DNA of 64,000 bases from positions 682,001 through 746,000 of the forward strand of contig PUQB01000003.1 in the NCBI GenBank assembly GCA_003024785.1, written 5' to 3'. The notes under the pieces were generated by a model, which searched no databases, was not told the origin of the DNA, and was given only the letters and a program-made list of their open reading frames with translations. Below are positions 1-11,300 of this stretch, one piece after another. The translations under genes and the position numbers were made by a program. Within the stretch, counting starts at the first letter, position 1, and every line of letters begins with the position of its first letter. This stretch comes from Selaginella tamariscina. Taxonomy: Eukaryota > Streptophyta > Lycopodiopsida > Selaginellales > Selaginellaceae.

Positions 1-146
1 TCTTGGATCTTGTCCTGCGTGATCCTGTCTTGCTCCTAGATCCGTCCTGTTCCTATTCCTAGTTCCTGTTCTGCTCTCAATTCTGTTCCTGAGTCAAGCC
101 TTCTTGTCCTTGGAATCCTGTTCTTTTCCTAGTTCCTGGATCGTGG
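1..146 (+). mobile_element. 3' end of an F3 LTR, truncated
   Basis: The segment consists of imperfect repeats of the type TCCTGTCTTGCTCCTGG and matches the 3' part of the LTRs at 48822-49470 and 52745-53216. It runs into the shared end GGTTCCTGGATCGTGG-like and then stops at about base 146, where F1 sequence begins, so the usual terminal CTTGACA is missing. The left part lies outside the window. The simplest reading is an F3 element inserted in, or recombined with, the F1 element to its right. Confidence 0.75.
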
Positions 147-282
147 GCATCTCCGGAGTATGTCATCCCTCCCTCGCTTGTAGAGCTGATCCCGATTAGT
201 TGGAACAGTAAACACCTCCGAGCCAGGCTCTGTCAAAGTGCCAGGGGGCTATGTAACCCGCTGATGAGTAGTGTCGTATTGG

Positions 283-654
283 TCATTGCCACTCTAGGAC
301 GTCTGGGCTGGTTCTTGGTTCGATGGTTTGTGGTACTGTGCCTTGGTCAACGGTCGTCCCGAAAAGGTTAGCGTCTGGTATGTCGAGCAGATCAGCAGTT
401 TCCGCTGGTTCGCCGCTCGTTATTTGGGAGAGGAGGTCTGGTGATATGTGTAGTTTACCTGCCTTATGGATTACAGTAAACTCAAACTCCTGCAAGAGGA
501 GCTGTGGTTTGTTCACGAGGTACAACAGGGCATGGTGATCTACGATTAGTATGAAGTGGTTACCCAAAAGGTAGTGGCGAAACTTGGATACCTCGTAAAT
601 GACTGCCAGGCATTCTTTGTCGGTCGCCGAGTAGTTGCATTCGGCTAGTGTCAT
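283..654 (-). pseudogene. RNase H domain of F1a pol
   Basis: This is the RNase H segment of the F1 polyprotein, which would degrade the RNA strand during reverse transcription. It contains YSATDKECLAVI, the family's usual Y(S/T)xxEKE-type motif with D in place of the first E, then FILIVDHHALLYL and, near the end, ISPDLLSQ, which corresponds to the common ADALSR ending. The reading frame is open for about 123 codons but is out of frame with the RT segment (984-1319). About 330 bp between the two carries the thumb/connection part in broken frames. Confidence 0.8.
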
Positions 655-983
655 GAGTTGACTTCCATATGCTATGGGTTAGAGCATGCTCTCGTTGTCC
701 TCCTGTGACAGGACCGTGCCTGCCGCTATGCTTGAGCCATCCGTTTGCAAGTGGAAATGGCGGTTCCAATCTGGTGGGATGAGATGGGGGCTTCCACCAG
801 TTGGCGCTTTATGTCTTCGAAGGCTGCCTAACGGTGGGTGGTCCATTCGTACGGAGCTCCTTTGGTGAGTAAATCAGTCATTGTTTGGGCCCTATCAGCA
901 TACTTCCGGATAAACTTACGATAGAACCCTGCCTTCCCCAGGAATCTTCGAAGTTCCATGACGTTCCCATATTCCTCACAGCG

Positions 984-1732
984 CTAGAATACCCATTCCA
1001 AGCGCGTCACATGGTCTTCCGCTGGTCCGTAAGCTGTGAAGTCGTCCAGGAATACCCGGACAAAATCTGTGAGGTTGTCCAGGAACACCCGCTGGACCAA
1101 CCTTTGAAAGGTGGCTGGAGCGTTGCAAAGTCCGAACGGCATAACTCTGAAAGCATAGGCTCCCCAATCCATGATGAAGGCGGTTTTGGCCTGGTCGTCC
1201 ACTGCGATCGTCACCTGATTGTATCCACTGAAGCCGTCCATGAACGAGTACATCTCGTGGCCCGCTACGTCTTCTAGAATGGCCTCTGTGAATGGAATAG
1301 GGAACGGGTCCTTCTCCATGGCGGCATTCAGCCTTCGGTAATCTACGTAGATTCTCAGCTAGCCATCTTTCTTTGGCATTATCACAATTGGTGATAGCCA
1401 TTCCGGATTTTTGATGGGGTAGACAAAGTCCGCTTCGAGCACTTGTCGATCTCTTGTTTGGCCTTTGGGGCGTAGTTCGGGTTGATGCGGTAGCATTGTT
1501 GCCAACTGGGTCGAGTGTCGGGTTTCAGTTTAATTCGATGCTGACATAATTCCGGCGGTACTCCCCTTAGGTCGTGATAGGTCCAGGCGAATATTTCTCT
1601 GTATCTTTGGAGACAATTGGTAATCTGCTCTCCCAGCTGTGCTTCGATGTGACCGTTAATATTTACTAGTCGGGATTTTCGTCGGTGCCTATGTTGACCT
1701 GCTTGACCGCTGCTTCGGGAGTTATGTTCCAC
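984..1732 (-). pseudogene. Reverse transcriptase domain of F1a pol
   Basis: This is a Ty3/Gypsy-type RT. The segment at 984-1319 shows FMDGFSGYNQ (motif A with its aspartate), MPFGLCNAPATFQR (motif B) and VFLDDF (motif C; FLDD replaces the commoner YLDD/YVDD but keeps both metal-binding aspartates). The N-terminal part lies in another frame at 1382-1732 (YAPKAKQEIDK and upstream), so at least one frameshift separates the fingers from the palm. The same FLDDF variant occurs in F2 (7760-7795), supporting a relationship between the two families. Confidence 0.85.
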
Positions 1733-1938
1733 CGATACATTGGTTTGCTATGGTATCCTCCTGGGCTGAGGGGGCTAGACTCCTTATCTCCTTTCACAGA
1801 ATAGGCCACTTCGGGATTTGAGCTTCTGGAGTGTCTACATCTCGGTTTCCAACCGAGTCATTAGGTACGTAGCGACCGACTCTCGTACTTCCTGTCGAGG
1901 ATCCACCTCTCCTATGACAAATAACTCTGGCAAACACG

Positions 1939-2400
1939 CTAGGATGGCCGCTTCCTCCTCATCATCCAGCCCCTCCCCCTAGTCCGGAAGATGGTATTCC
2001 TGGGTCGGGACTCCGAGGGTTGCGCCGGGACTTGTCTTGCAGTGACGGATACGACCCCCTCCTTGACGGGAAACCAAATCTGCTGCTTCTCCCAATCGTG
2101 TTGTACCCTTGCGCCTTGGAGCCACGGCCGGCCTAGGAGTAAGTCGAACCCTCCTTTTGTGTGCATGTCGAGGACGACCACGTTTATTAGGAACTTGATG
2201 CTCTGGATCTTGATGCTTACCTTCCTCATGATGCCCTTAGGGACCAGCTTGGTTTGGTTCGCCATGCATGTGAGGAAGGGTGAGGGCTCCGGAGGTGGCA
2301 TTCCTAGTTGTTGATGGAGTTTGTGGACATGATGTTTACGCCTGATCCCCCATCTATGATTACATTGTGGACTTCTACGTCCTGCCATCTAAACGGGTAT
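1939..2400 (-). pseudogene. Retropepsin-like protease domain of F1a
   Basis: The active-site stretch on the minus strand at about 2383-2342 reads VIIDGGSGVNIM, so the catalytic triplet is D-G-G instead of the usual D-T/S-G. Downstream is LLLGRPWLQGARVQHDWE, the conserved flap-to-C-terminal motif of plant retroelement proteases. The two motifs are in different frames, so the copy is frameshifted. The equivalent in F1b (15324-15731) has lost the active site. Confidence 0.78.
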
Positions 2401-3117
2401 GGCCAGTACATCGTCCACAAAGTCTACCACTGTTGTTGCGACCCTTGGGACTGTGACTGTGGCCCTGTGCAGTTCTTTGGTGAGGACTTCATACAGCCCT
2501 GGGATAATGTAGCAGTTCCCCTAAGATTACCGATATGTGGGTTTCTCGCATCTTCCAGCGAGGGCCCCGTGCACCCCCGTTGTGCCCCTGGCCTCTGCGC
2601 CTTGTGCCAGTCTCACCTGTTCTATAGCCGCTCCACTTCAACACGTTTTTGCTCCCACTGGCCTAGTTTCCCAAGATCAGCTGCCACTCCTCTTCACTGG
2701 ACTCCCGTTGTCTTCATCCTCCAACTTGACCAGTTGTCTAGTCTGTTGGGCTTGGGATCTCATGATTGCCCGCATTGCAGCTCGGGGTTGACGTTTCTAC
2801 ATGGTGGGCCTGCGGTGTGGCCTTGTCTGGCCGGGGCTGGTTCCTTAGCCACCCCTGTGGCTTTTGGTACATGTGCTTCCAACATGGGTTTGAGCATCGC
2901 GATCCAGGGCATCATACAGTGGATGGTGTTCGCTGCACAGCGCGCATATCAACTCTCGACGTCACGACCGTCTATTTTTATCGTCGTACCTTGGTTGGTT
3001 TTGTTGTCGCTCCAGGAACGCGACCTTGGTTGTGGTCTCCTGACCGTGATCTACGGCGGAATCGGCCCTCGCTACGGCCCCATACCGTTGGTCCCCAGGT
3101 GATCCGCCTCCTGTCGC
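2401..3117 (-). other. Gag-protease linker of F1a
   Basis: About 0.7 kb of GC-rich sequence between the zinc-knuckle region of gag and the protease active site. Minus-strand frames are rich in R, P, G and S and are broken by stops. No domain is recognisable. The corresponding stretch in F1b (15,730-16,000) encodes a lysine/arginine-rich segment. Long plus-strand open frames here are shadows produced by GC-rich codon composition. Confidence 0.5.
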
Positions 3118-5412
3118 TCAATGGCCCAGCACCGGCCTGGGTGGTGTGCTGCTTAGGAGCTTGGTTAGCTGGTAATAGTCGTCTGTGTTGTGGGACCCAT
3201 GGACATTACACACTTTGCAATACCTATCCCTGCACGCTGTGTATCCTAACTGGGCAAGGGTCACTGCCAGGTCTTCCTGCTTTGTGACCCGCTCTGTAAG
3301 TCCCCCTTCGTTGGATTGCTTGTGCTCCCTGGTCCCCTCATGTTCTCTCCCTCCAGGTCGGATTGGGGACGTCCGAGAGGTCGTCCTCGTTTGTGTGGTG
3401 TCATTGGCCCCTTCTGCGTCCGGTTTGTCCTGCACCTTCCTTTCTTGGCGTCTTTCAGCTTCCCGCTTTTCGGCCTTCCTGGCGTACTAGAGCAATTTGT
3501 CAAACGTCCGATTGTCGTCCAAGCCGATCGACTTGTGGATCTCTGGCCGCAGTCCCTTTCGATACCACATTTTCTTGGTTATGTCAACTGGGCATCTCTC
3601 AGCCTGGCGATATACCCTAGCATGTTGACCATGTATTCATCGACTGATTGTCCTGTTTCTGTTTCAAGCTCGTTAGCTTGTGGATTACCTCCTCTTCACT
3701 CTTTTCCTCCTGAAAGTTATCCAAAAACGCCCTTCGTGCGGTTTCCAGCGGGCTCCTTCGTTTGCCTCGTGGAATCGCATCCACCAGGCGTGTGCCTTCT
3801 TGTCCAGAGTGCAGGCAAAGGCACTCAACTTCTTGTGATTGTCGCTCACACTCCGAAGTTCGCACACATTTCGAACTTGTGCATGTGTTGGTCTGCGTCT
3901 TCCCCCTTCGCTCCACGAAACGCGGGTAAGGGCACTGTTACAATGCTCTCTTGCATCCGATTGAGCGCTCGGGCTAATAAGGTGACCGGGTCAGTTCCCA
4001 TGGCGTCCCATTGTGCCTGAGAGTTGTTCTGATTTGGACCCTCCGCTTCGGACGTGATGTAGTCTGCGTCCTGGTATTCTGCAGGCACCCTTCTCCTTCT
4101 CGCGGCCCTACCCTCTCGTTGAGGGTGGGTGACGAGGACGGGTCCTCCCAGCTGTCCCTTGGGGACCCTCGCTGCGGGACCAACCTGACGGCTGGTGGGC
4201 GGCTTACCTTGGCTGGACAGTTTTCCCTCCTCCAGCGAGTAGTTTTGTATGACCGTGCATGGAATCCCCCGCGACGTCTAGACGGTCGTGATCGATGGGG
4301 CGATTCCTCCTTGCCTCGAGACGGTATCCCCCGTCTGGTAATGGTTGCGGCTCTGCCTTGTGCCCTGGTGGATTTCCCTCGCGGGGTTGGTGCGATACTA
4401 GTCGCTCGAGCAAATCTCTCTTGCCCTTGGATGAATTCCTCTCATCCCTTCTCCAAGGTAGCCATTGTGTGGCCCCTCTTTCTGGTGCCTCCTCCCAGTT
4501 CGTTAGCTCGTCGACGTCCAGTCGCCTCCGTGCAGGCGGTCGCCCCATGTGTACCCCGGCCTTCTGAAGCCTTGGGTTCTCATCCTGGTAACCACCCTGA
4601 CCTACTGTGTCGTCCGATCGGCTGAACTCCTGGTGTAGAGGTTGCCTTGTTGGCAATCGATGCCCTCCCTATGGGGGCTTCCCAGATGAGGCTCTTCCTC
4701 CCCTCTTTTCGGGCAGATACGGGTCCCCCGCGTCACCCTGATGGGTGACGATGGCCCTGGGTTTCCTATCTTACCTCCACCATGGCGTTGCTCATGCTGG
4801 GCTTCTAGCTCACGTCCTCCATCACTATCCGTGTTGCTTTCGCCCCTTCGAGATTCTTGCCTTTGTCGCAAGCCTGCCCTCTCCTGGGTTGTCCTAGCCG
4901 AGGTTTCCTCCTTCGGGGGTACTCGTCAAACACTGGTTCTGCTCGTTGTATGGGGGCTCCTCGTGGCCGTCACTTTCACCTACGTCGAGGGGCAGAGGGC
5001 TTTCGTCGTCTTGCCATCCATCCCTCTGCATCATAGGTTACTGTCGGGCAAAGTCACCCGTCCGGGTGCTGTTCATACCCGCATGCTGCCGTGCCTGGAT
5101 TGTCGTCCGGACGTGTTGCAGTGCCTTCATATCCTTCTTCATCGTCAGTGGCGTGCGACTGCCTCTGCCACTGGTGTGCTGAGTTTACCACTGCTCGGAG
5201 ATTCGGCCATGCGGCATTACCGTCATTTCCTTGGGTAGGTGAGGCAGGGGCCGATTGCGACAACTGCGGTGCCTCGCCACCGTCTATTAATCTCCCTTAG
5301 CCGGCCCGCCGCATTCTCCTGGTCAGCTGTTGCTCGTCAATCTTTATTTGCTCGAATGAGTTAATCTCAGCTCTTCGTCGAATCGCCACTCTACTTGCTA
5401 CAGTGAACTCCA
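3118..5412 (-). pseudogene. gag of F1a
   Basis: This is the nucleocapsid/capsid region. A start codon at 5412 (MEFTVASRVAIRRR...) lies 16 bp downstream of the primer-binding site and is conserved in F1b at 18570. The capsid part is at 4088-3617, with LLARALNRMQESIVTVPLP and AHAWWMRF, typical of Ty3/Gypsy gag. The nucleocapsid has a degenerate zinc knuckle at about 3219-3178: CKVCNVHGSHNTDDYY, where the last cysteine is replaced by tyrosine compared with F1b. Several frame changes make it non-functional. The first ~1.2 kb (5412-4200) has no recognised domain. Confidence 0.75.
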
Positions 5413-5428
5413 TCTGGTGTACTATCTA

Positions 5429-5445
5429 TCCCTCCGTGGTCGCCA
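5429..5445 (-). other. Primer-binding site of F1a
   Basis: The minus strand reads TGGCGACCACGGAGGGAT, starting 4 nt inside the LTR boundary. It is the complement of a tRNA 3' end finishing in ...CGTGGTCGCCA. The G discriminator and the acceptor pairing with a 5' end GACCACG would suit a tRNA-Arg; that assignment is inference. The identical site occurs in F2 at 11281-11298. Confidence 0.7.
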
Positions 5446-5449
5446 CAAA

Positions 5450-6132
5450 TGGTCGTCAGGGACTCCGTAGGCCAGATGTGGTGCTTCTTAGAAAGCTACA
5501 GTGGTCGCCAGGATGTTATTGAGGGCGTTCAACCTTGGGGGTTCGGCCGGCACGCCGGGCCTTACCTCAAGAGTAATGGAAGGTGTGGATGGCCTCTACC
5601 CGGACACCGTGAGGGTCCGTGTACAGGTAAGGGGGAGTTCTACAGAGATGGCTAGGCAAAGAGTATTGCGGGGCCAGGAGTCCGGCAAGAGGGGAATGCC
5701 CGCTTGTGGTGTGAATAGAAGGAAAATGGATATATATTTCCTGTTTGAGTACAATTATCTCTGACAGTGGAGCAAGCTATAAGACGCAGACTTGACTCCT
5801 CAAAAAGACCCCGACCCACTACTAGCCTTCCGGCTTATATAGTGGGTACCTAGCGCTAGTCCCTAGCTACAGGTGGCATTCTCCCACTGGTCTGCCGCCT
5901 GGTGACAGAGTCCTACTTGTCACATTTATGTGCCTCCCCATGCGTGCTGTCCTTCGTACCCTGGGTAGTTGGTCCAAACGATCGGATCTTCGCCCGATTA
6001 TACGCCGCCTGACATCGATCGCCATCAGCCCGTACCTGAAGTAACTCCCCTTATCCGGCATTTCGTCCAGGCCCTCGTCTGCACTGGTGGGCGTCCTGCC
6101 AGCTGGCCATGATAACGGGCCACCGTCGACCA
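5450..6132 (-). repeat. 5' LTR of F1a
   Basis: This is a 683-bp LTR, one of three copies in the window (others at 11694-12373 and 18608-19282). On the minus strand it begins TGGTCGACGGTGGCCCG and ends ...GACGACCA, so the termini are TGG...CCA. A TATA box (CTATATAAGCC) on the minus strand lies at about 5843-5833. It abuts F2 integrase sequence at 6133. Confidence 0.85.
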
Positions 6133-6700
6133 ACGTAATAGCTTCTAATCCGTATGTAAGTTGAAATGGAGTAAACTTTGTCACCACTTTACATGTAGTA
6201 CGGTATGCCCATAATGCTGATGGAAGTTTTTCATCCCAGTTTTTGTGATTGGTGTTTACTTAATACGGTCTTTAGTATTTTGTTAGTAGCCTCTACTTGT
6301 CCATTGCCTTGCGGATAATACGCAGTAGAGACATAATGCTTTACTAAATATTCGTTGTAGAGTACTTTGATGACGTTGTTAACGAAATGAGTTCCTTGGT
6401 CACTGATGAGTTCCATTGAAGCTCCAAATCGTACTATGATATTCTCGTAAATAAACTTAGCTACACGTATTGTGCGACAATCCCGTAAGTACCAATATAT
6501 ACTGATTCCTCTTGCTGCTTTTAGGATTAATTGGTCCCATAAAATCCATTCCCATTTCATAAATGGAGCTAATGGTTCTGTTGGATGTAATGGTTGAACT
6601 TGATGGTGTGGACCTAGTTGATGTTCGTTGCACTTCAAACACTTGACAATATTCGATAGCATCCTTGAATAACGTGGGCCACCATAATCCGGACTGTAAT
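6133..6700 (-). pseudogene. Integrase of F2 (minus copy), 3'-truncated
   Basis: DDE integrase. The zinc-binding tail CLKCNEHQ is at about 6641-6618, the first catalytic aspartate lies in MDFMGPI (another frame, 6642-6457), the second in LISDQGTHFVNN and the glutamate in NGQVEATNK within the 6662-6231 segment. The C-terminal FTPFQLTYGLEA follows, and the sequence stops at the F1a insertion (6133). The homologous plus-strand copy is at 19496-20098. Confidence 0.85.
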
Positions 6701-7029
6701 ATTTTTCATGTTATGTTCCTGCAAAATGTCCACCATGTTCCCCTGAGTGAGCTTCCCGTAATACAATCTGAACTTTCCATTGGCACACATCTCCTTAAAA
6801 CTTCATCTTTGCCTTTTATATAGTATATACCTAACACCATGCAGTATGGCTTACATCATAAGATGAGTTGTTTGCGTTGTTGCGTACTTATCTGGTGCTG
6901 TTCCAGTAGTTAAAAAGTGTTCAATATTTGTAGATATCCTTTGTGATTTCAGTTTTGGTTGTTTTCTTGTTGTACCTGAAATAAGTTAGCATCTGGTAGT
7001 TCATCATTCACGCCAACACCTTCTTCTTC

Positions 7030-8221
7030 ATTCGTAATACGACTTAGGAAATCTGCTTGTTGGTGTAATTTGCCTGGTTTGTGAATGATTTGAAAGTCGA
7101 ACTCCTGCAATAAAAAAACCAACGTACTAATCTTCCTTCGAGCTTAGTCTTGCTTAACAAATGTGTCAAAGCTTGATGATCGACAATGAACTTGACTTTG
7201 TTTGCTAGCAGATAATGAAATTTCTTTGCTGCATAAACCATTCGAGTGCCTCCTTTTCCGTAGTGTGTAATTTTCTTCTAGGTGCTAACCGCCGACTCGA
7301 GTAATATAATGGTCGATCTTTTCCGTCTTCCTGGGTTTGCGTTAATATGCAGCCGATAGCGTATGACGATGCATCCACTTGTACATGAAACTCCTGCTGC
7401 CAATTTGGACTAGCTAAAATAAGCCTTCATTAATGCTTTTAACGTATTGAAGCTCTGTTCGCATCCCATTTGAATGGTTGTTTTCCTCAAAAGCATAGTT
7501 AATGGCTTGCTATTGCTGCGTAATTTTTGATAAATCTTCGATGATATCCCATTTTCCCAAGAAGCCGTCGTACTCCCTTACGTCTTTAGGAGGTTGCATT
7601 GTTTGTATGACTTTGATTTTATCTTGATCCACCATTATTCCATCCTTGCATATAATATGCCCAAGCAAAATTCCTGATCTCACGGAAAAACAGCACTTCT
7701 CCGGATTAAGAGCTATATTATTAATCGGCATTTCCCAAAACACTTCGTTAAACAGTCCAGTGTTATTTTGTGCTCCATAAACTAAAATCATCCAAGAAAA
7801 CTTTCATAAACGTGGTCAAATAATCCGGAATGTTTCACTAACCAAACGTTGAAAGGTAAATGGTGCATTACATAGCCCAAAAGGCATAACGCGATACGCA
7901 TATGTACCCCAAGGACTAATGAATGCCGTTTTTGGTTGATCCTCTAGATCTACTTGTACTTGTTATATCCTGAAAATCCATCCAGAAAGAGTACATTTCG
8001 TGTCTGCTACTGTATCCAACAATTCTTCGGTGAATTATTGGGTACGTATCCCGCTTCGTTACATCATTCAATTTCTTATAATTGACACAGATACGTAATT
8101 TGCCATTCTTCTTTGGGACTACGACAATTGGTGAACCATTGCGGTTTTCAATTGGATATGAATCCGGCCTGTAATAACTTGTCCACTTCTTCTCTAACTT
8201 TCGCCAAAAAATTGGATTCAT
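7030..8221 (-). pseudogene. RT and RNase H of F2 (minus copy)
   Basis: The RT fingers at 8221-7916 contain NGSPIVVVPKKNGKLRICVNYKKLN. The palm segment around 7795-7760 gives VFLDDFSLW, so both catalytic aspartates of motif C remain, and 7791-7510 carries the connection region (LGHIICKDGI, the family's GH.(V/I)S position). RNase H follows at 7241-7044 (AAKKFHYLLANKVKFIVDHQALTH, cut by frameshifts). The four pieces lie in different frames, so no functional pol could be made. Confidence 0.82.
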
Positions 8222-8379
8222 TGGTATGCTTGCTGTTTCCTAGGGACTGCATGTGGTAATAGTTATATCTTATGTACAAATGTGGGAACTCCCTTGAGAT
8301 CTCGTAACTCCATGCAAAAACATCTGCATTTTGACGTAGTACTTATCAATGTTTTGGTATTCCGGCTCGAGATCAACTG

Positions 8380-8607
8380 CTATTCGTACTTTTCGTGGCC
8401 ATATTCACTTTTTAATTTCAACTTCTTCAGTCTTCTCATTCGTAGTAATTTCCAATTTTTGTTGAGTCGTATTCTTATTCTGCTCTGTCTCGAATTGTAA
8501 CTGTTGTTGTAGAGGTTGTTTAAACTTATCGTCAGTCCGAGAGTATCCATATGTTGCTGTTGTTGATTACTAGTACTGCCTTTTCCGATTTTCTCTTCTG
8601 GTGTCAT
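8380..8607 (-). other. Protease-RT spacer of F2
   Basis: A short open segment between the protease and RT of the F2 minus copy, encoding Q/N- and K/R-rich sequence without a recognisable domain. It is probably the linker joining protease and RT in the polyprotein. It is listed so that this interval is accounted for and is not proposed as a separate gene. Confidence 0.4.
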
Positions 8608-8680
8608 TTGGTATAAATCAGCTTGTGCTATCTCTATGAGGTCTGGATTACTTTCAAAAGGAGTTTTTCTTCTTCCTTGT

Positions 8681-9090
8681 TCAAGCCGTAATGCCAGTCA
8701 AAATCCTCCATTTGTAATGGTCGAGTTGGTCGTTCGATTGGCTTTTTCTGCTGTTTCGAACAACTGCTTCTTCCACTCTTATAAGTATACCATCGTCGTG
8801 CTCCCAATTATGTCGTACTTTTGCATCTCTTAACCATGGTCTTCCTAGTAATATCTGGTATGGTTTGCTGGTCTGCTCGATACGTAGTATGACCAAAGAT
8901 ACCTTAAACTTGATTCCTACAATTTCCATACATACAGATCTGATTATACCAATGGGTCTTACTTTCCTCTGATCAGCCATCCGTACCAAGAAAGGTGCAT
9001 TTTCAATAGGCCCAAGACCCAATTGTTTGCAAGTCTGCTCTTCAATTATATGTTCACTCCTGAACCTCCATCAATAGGTATATTCTGAAT
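8681..9090 (-). pseudogene. Protease of F2 (minus copy)
   Basis: The active-site motif IPIDGGSGVNI is encoded on the minus strand at about 9085-9050, the same DGGSG variant as in F1. Downstream at 9022-8681 are PFLVRMADQRKVRPIGI and ILLGRPWLRDAKVRHNWEHD. The two parts are in different frames. The order and spacing match F1 (2390-1939), which suggests F1 and F2 are branches of one Ty3/Gypsy lineage. Confidence 0.8.
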
Positions 9091-9169
9091 ATTGTTTTTG
9101 CCAATTCGAGCCGTAATCATTGGCACTTCTTCATCCCAGTCCTTTCGTTTGTAAAACTGTTATTCACTC

Positions 9170-11059
9170 CTACTTGACTTGTATCGTTTGAATATTGCTC
9201 ACGTCCAAAGCATTTGTTATCTGTGTTCGCAAAAATGGTGCTAATGTCAGTAACTCCCTTATAGTTAACTGTACAGGTTGTTGCAGAATCACAGCAACAA
9301 TACGATCTCCAAGTGGTACTGTTGATGTGGATTGCTGTGAATGCATGCTCATTTCATTAGTCATAGAGTCTTGATTTTCCTCTTGTTGCATTTTCTGAAT
9401 TTGATCAGTACTTTGTACTGTAGCCTTTTCTTTCTCCCAATTCTTGCGTATTGGTTCTTCTTTTGCTGGTTCACCTGTACTCGTTTGCCGTGTTACTGCA
9501 TATGTCTCAATTGAGGGTAGTTTGTATCTTGATCCCATTTGCACTTGTAATTTTGTTCGTGATGATCATCTGCTAGATCATTCTCTTGTTGAACTTCAAT
9601 TCTCCATGTTGTTGGTTCAGTGGAAGATGTTCCAGTGTTAAATTCGCGTTGCGGACACTCTGTGAATAATGTCCTATCTCACCACATGTGTAACAGCAAA
9701 TAGTATTGAGTCTATTACATTCAGTAGAATAGTGTCCTTTTTCTCCACATCTAAAACATGTCACATTAGGATTCGAACCTTGTAATGCTGGTGGAGGTGG
9801 TATTGGGGTAATAACGATGGTCCTGTATGTGCTGGGGCTGGTAACAAAGGTTGTCTTCTACGTGCTACTCCATATTATTGCCTTGTTGGTAGAATGCTCC
9901 AGATTCACGAAAATCTCCTTCCATTACCATTTCTGCATTCCCCATTATACGCTCTTTGTGGATACTTGTATGAATTAGCATTTGTGGTTGTGGATAATCG
10001 TATGAGTTAGCATTCCGATTGTTGTTCCATCTGGGTGGTGGAAAATTCTAAGTACGTCCCATATCCCGACATTGTCTCGCTTCATGGCCTATCCTCCACA
10101 CATTGACATCTGGGTACTTTACATTCAGAAGCATTATGTCCTTCATTTTTGCATGTTGTACAAAATATTGTTTTAGTTCTTGACCGTATTTTGCTCTCCT
10201 TCCGGTATTGTCTTCTTGATTTTCGTTCATCCTCATCTACGTATTTTGGAGGTATCAACACTTCAAGTTGTTTTGCTTCTCTAATTGCTTCTCCTAAGTC
10301 AGGCGGCCTTATCAGTCATACTTGAAGCTGTAAGTTGTCCATAGTCCATTTATATACCATTTCTTTGCCAATTTATCACTAACATTTCCGACCTCGCAGT
10401 GGTTGTATAATCTCCAGAATCGTCGAGTGTAATCCTCCACTGCCTCAGTAGGTCCCTACCGTATTTCCTGCAACTGCACTGTCGGGTCTCGCTTCCGATA
10501 TTTTCATACATAATAATTCCTAAATAATGCAAGTAATACGTTGTACTTATCGATTGTGTTAGCATTTTCGTAATACCAATCGCTAGCGTCTCCCTTCAAC
10601 ATAAATGGAAATATTCGTAGTTTCTCATCTTCATCCTTGATTTCGTTGGCCTCACACACTTTCTCAAATTGCTGTATATGCCGATTCGTATCCTCATTTT
10701 TAAGACCTGAAAAAGTGGATGGTATAACCTTCCCTGTAATTGTTAATGTTCCCATCTCATCCGGTAATTCCACTGACAACAGATCCCAGTTTCCTCACAT
10801 TGATATTCGTTGCCCATAATCCTCACTCCCCTGATTAGTATCCTTTTCTTCTGTACCTCGTCGTACTTCGTCGTTTGTTGCTCCTATCCTCGAGCTTCAA
10901 CTTGTTCCTTTCTTCTTTGTTCCTCATGCTCTTCAATCCTCTTCCTTGTCTCTATTATTGCTTTCGTCGTAAATATCGCTCCTCACGCTCTCTTTGCTGT
11001 CTTTGCTTAATTTCTTCATATCTTTGGCGTTCTACAAGAATACGTCGATAATCATCCAT
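9170..11059 (-). pseudogene. gag of F2 (minus copy)
   Basis: A plausible start codon at 11059 begins MDDYRRILVERQRYEE, an arginine/glutamate-rich coiled segment. Capsid sequence is at 10779-10504, with FSGLKNEDTNRHIQQFEKVC and GDASDWYYENA. Two zinc knuckles are at 9764-9640: CFRCGEKGHYSTEC (intact CX2CX4HX4C) and CYTCGEIGHYSQSV (final cysteine lost). A glutamine-rich tail at 9544-9170 leads to the protease. At least five frames are needed, so it is a pseudogene. Confidence 0.8.
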
Positions 11060-11280
11060 TCACTTATTACTATATGCTACAGGTCCATTCTCATGCGGTC
11101 TTTGGTGCACATTCTTCCATTTCCACAATAGCTACGCTGATCGTATGAAGGACTCTCGCCTAGCCTCAATCTTTTTCTTCCGTCACAATTTCTCTTAAAA
11201 CTTCAACACTCCTTTGGGTATCGATCTACCCATCCTGATACATTTTACAAACACATTATTAGTTACCTACTAACACGACC

Positions 11281-11298
11281 ATCCCTCCGTGGTCGCCA
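11281..11298 (-). other. Primer-binding site of F2
   Basis: The minus strand reads TGGCGACCACGGAGGGAT, 2 nt downstream of the LTR end at 11301. It is identical to the F1 site at 5429-5445. The complementary tRNA 3' end would be ...CGTGGTCGCCA. Confidence 0.75.
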
Positions 11299-11300
11299 TA

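Larger units (their letters stand above)
147..6132 (-). mobile_element. Ty3/Gypsy retrotransposon F1, copy a (3'-truncated)
   Basis: This is a minus-strand LTR retrotransposon. Read 5' to 3' it has a 5' LTR (6132-5450), primer-binding site (5445-5429), gag (from 5412), protease (about 2390-1939), reverse transcriptase (about 1732-984) and RNase H (about 654-283). It is cut at base 147 by F3 LTR sequence, so integrase and the 3' LTR are lacking. Frames change repeatedly and stops are frequent, so it is a dead copy. Its outer LTR end at 6132 abuts integrase sequence of an F2 element, so it inserted there. The copy at 11694-19282 is the same family. Confidence 0.88.

Noticed and set aside
2308..3102. 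Long plus-strand frame of 264 codons opposite F1a gag-protease
   Set aside because: It is antisense to recognisable gag and protease sequence, and the composition is typical of shadow frames in GC-rich DNA.
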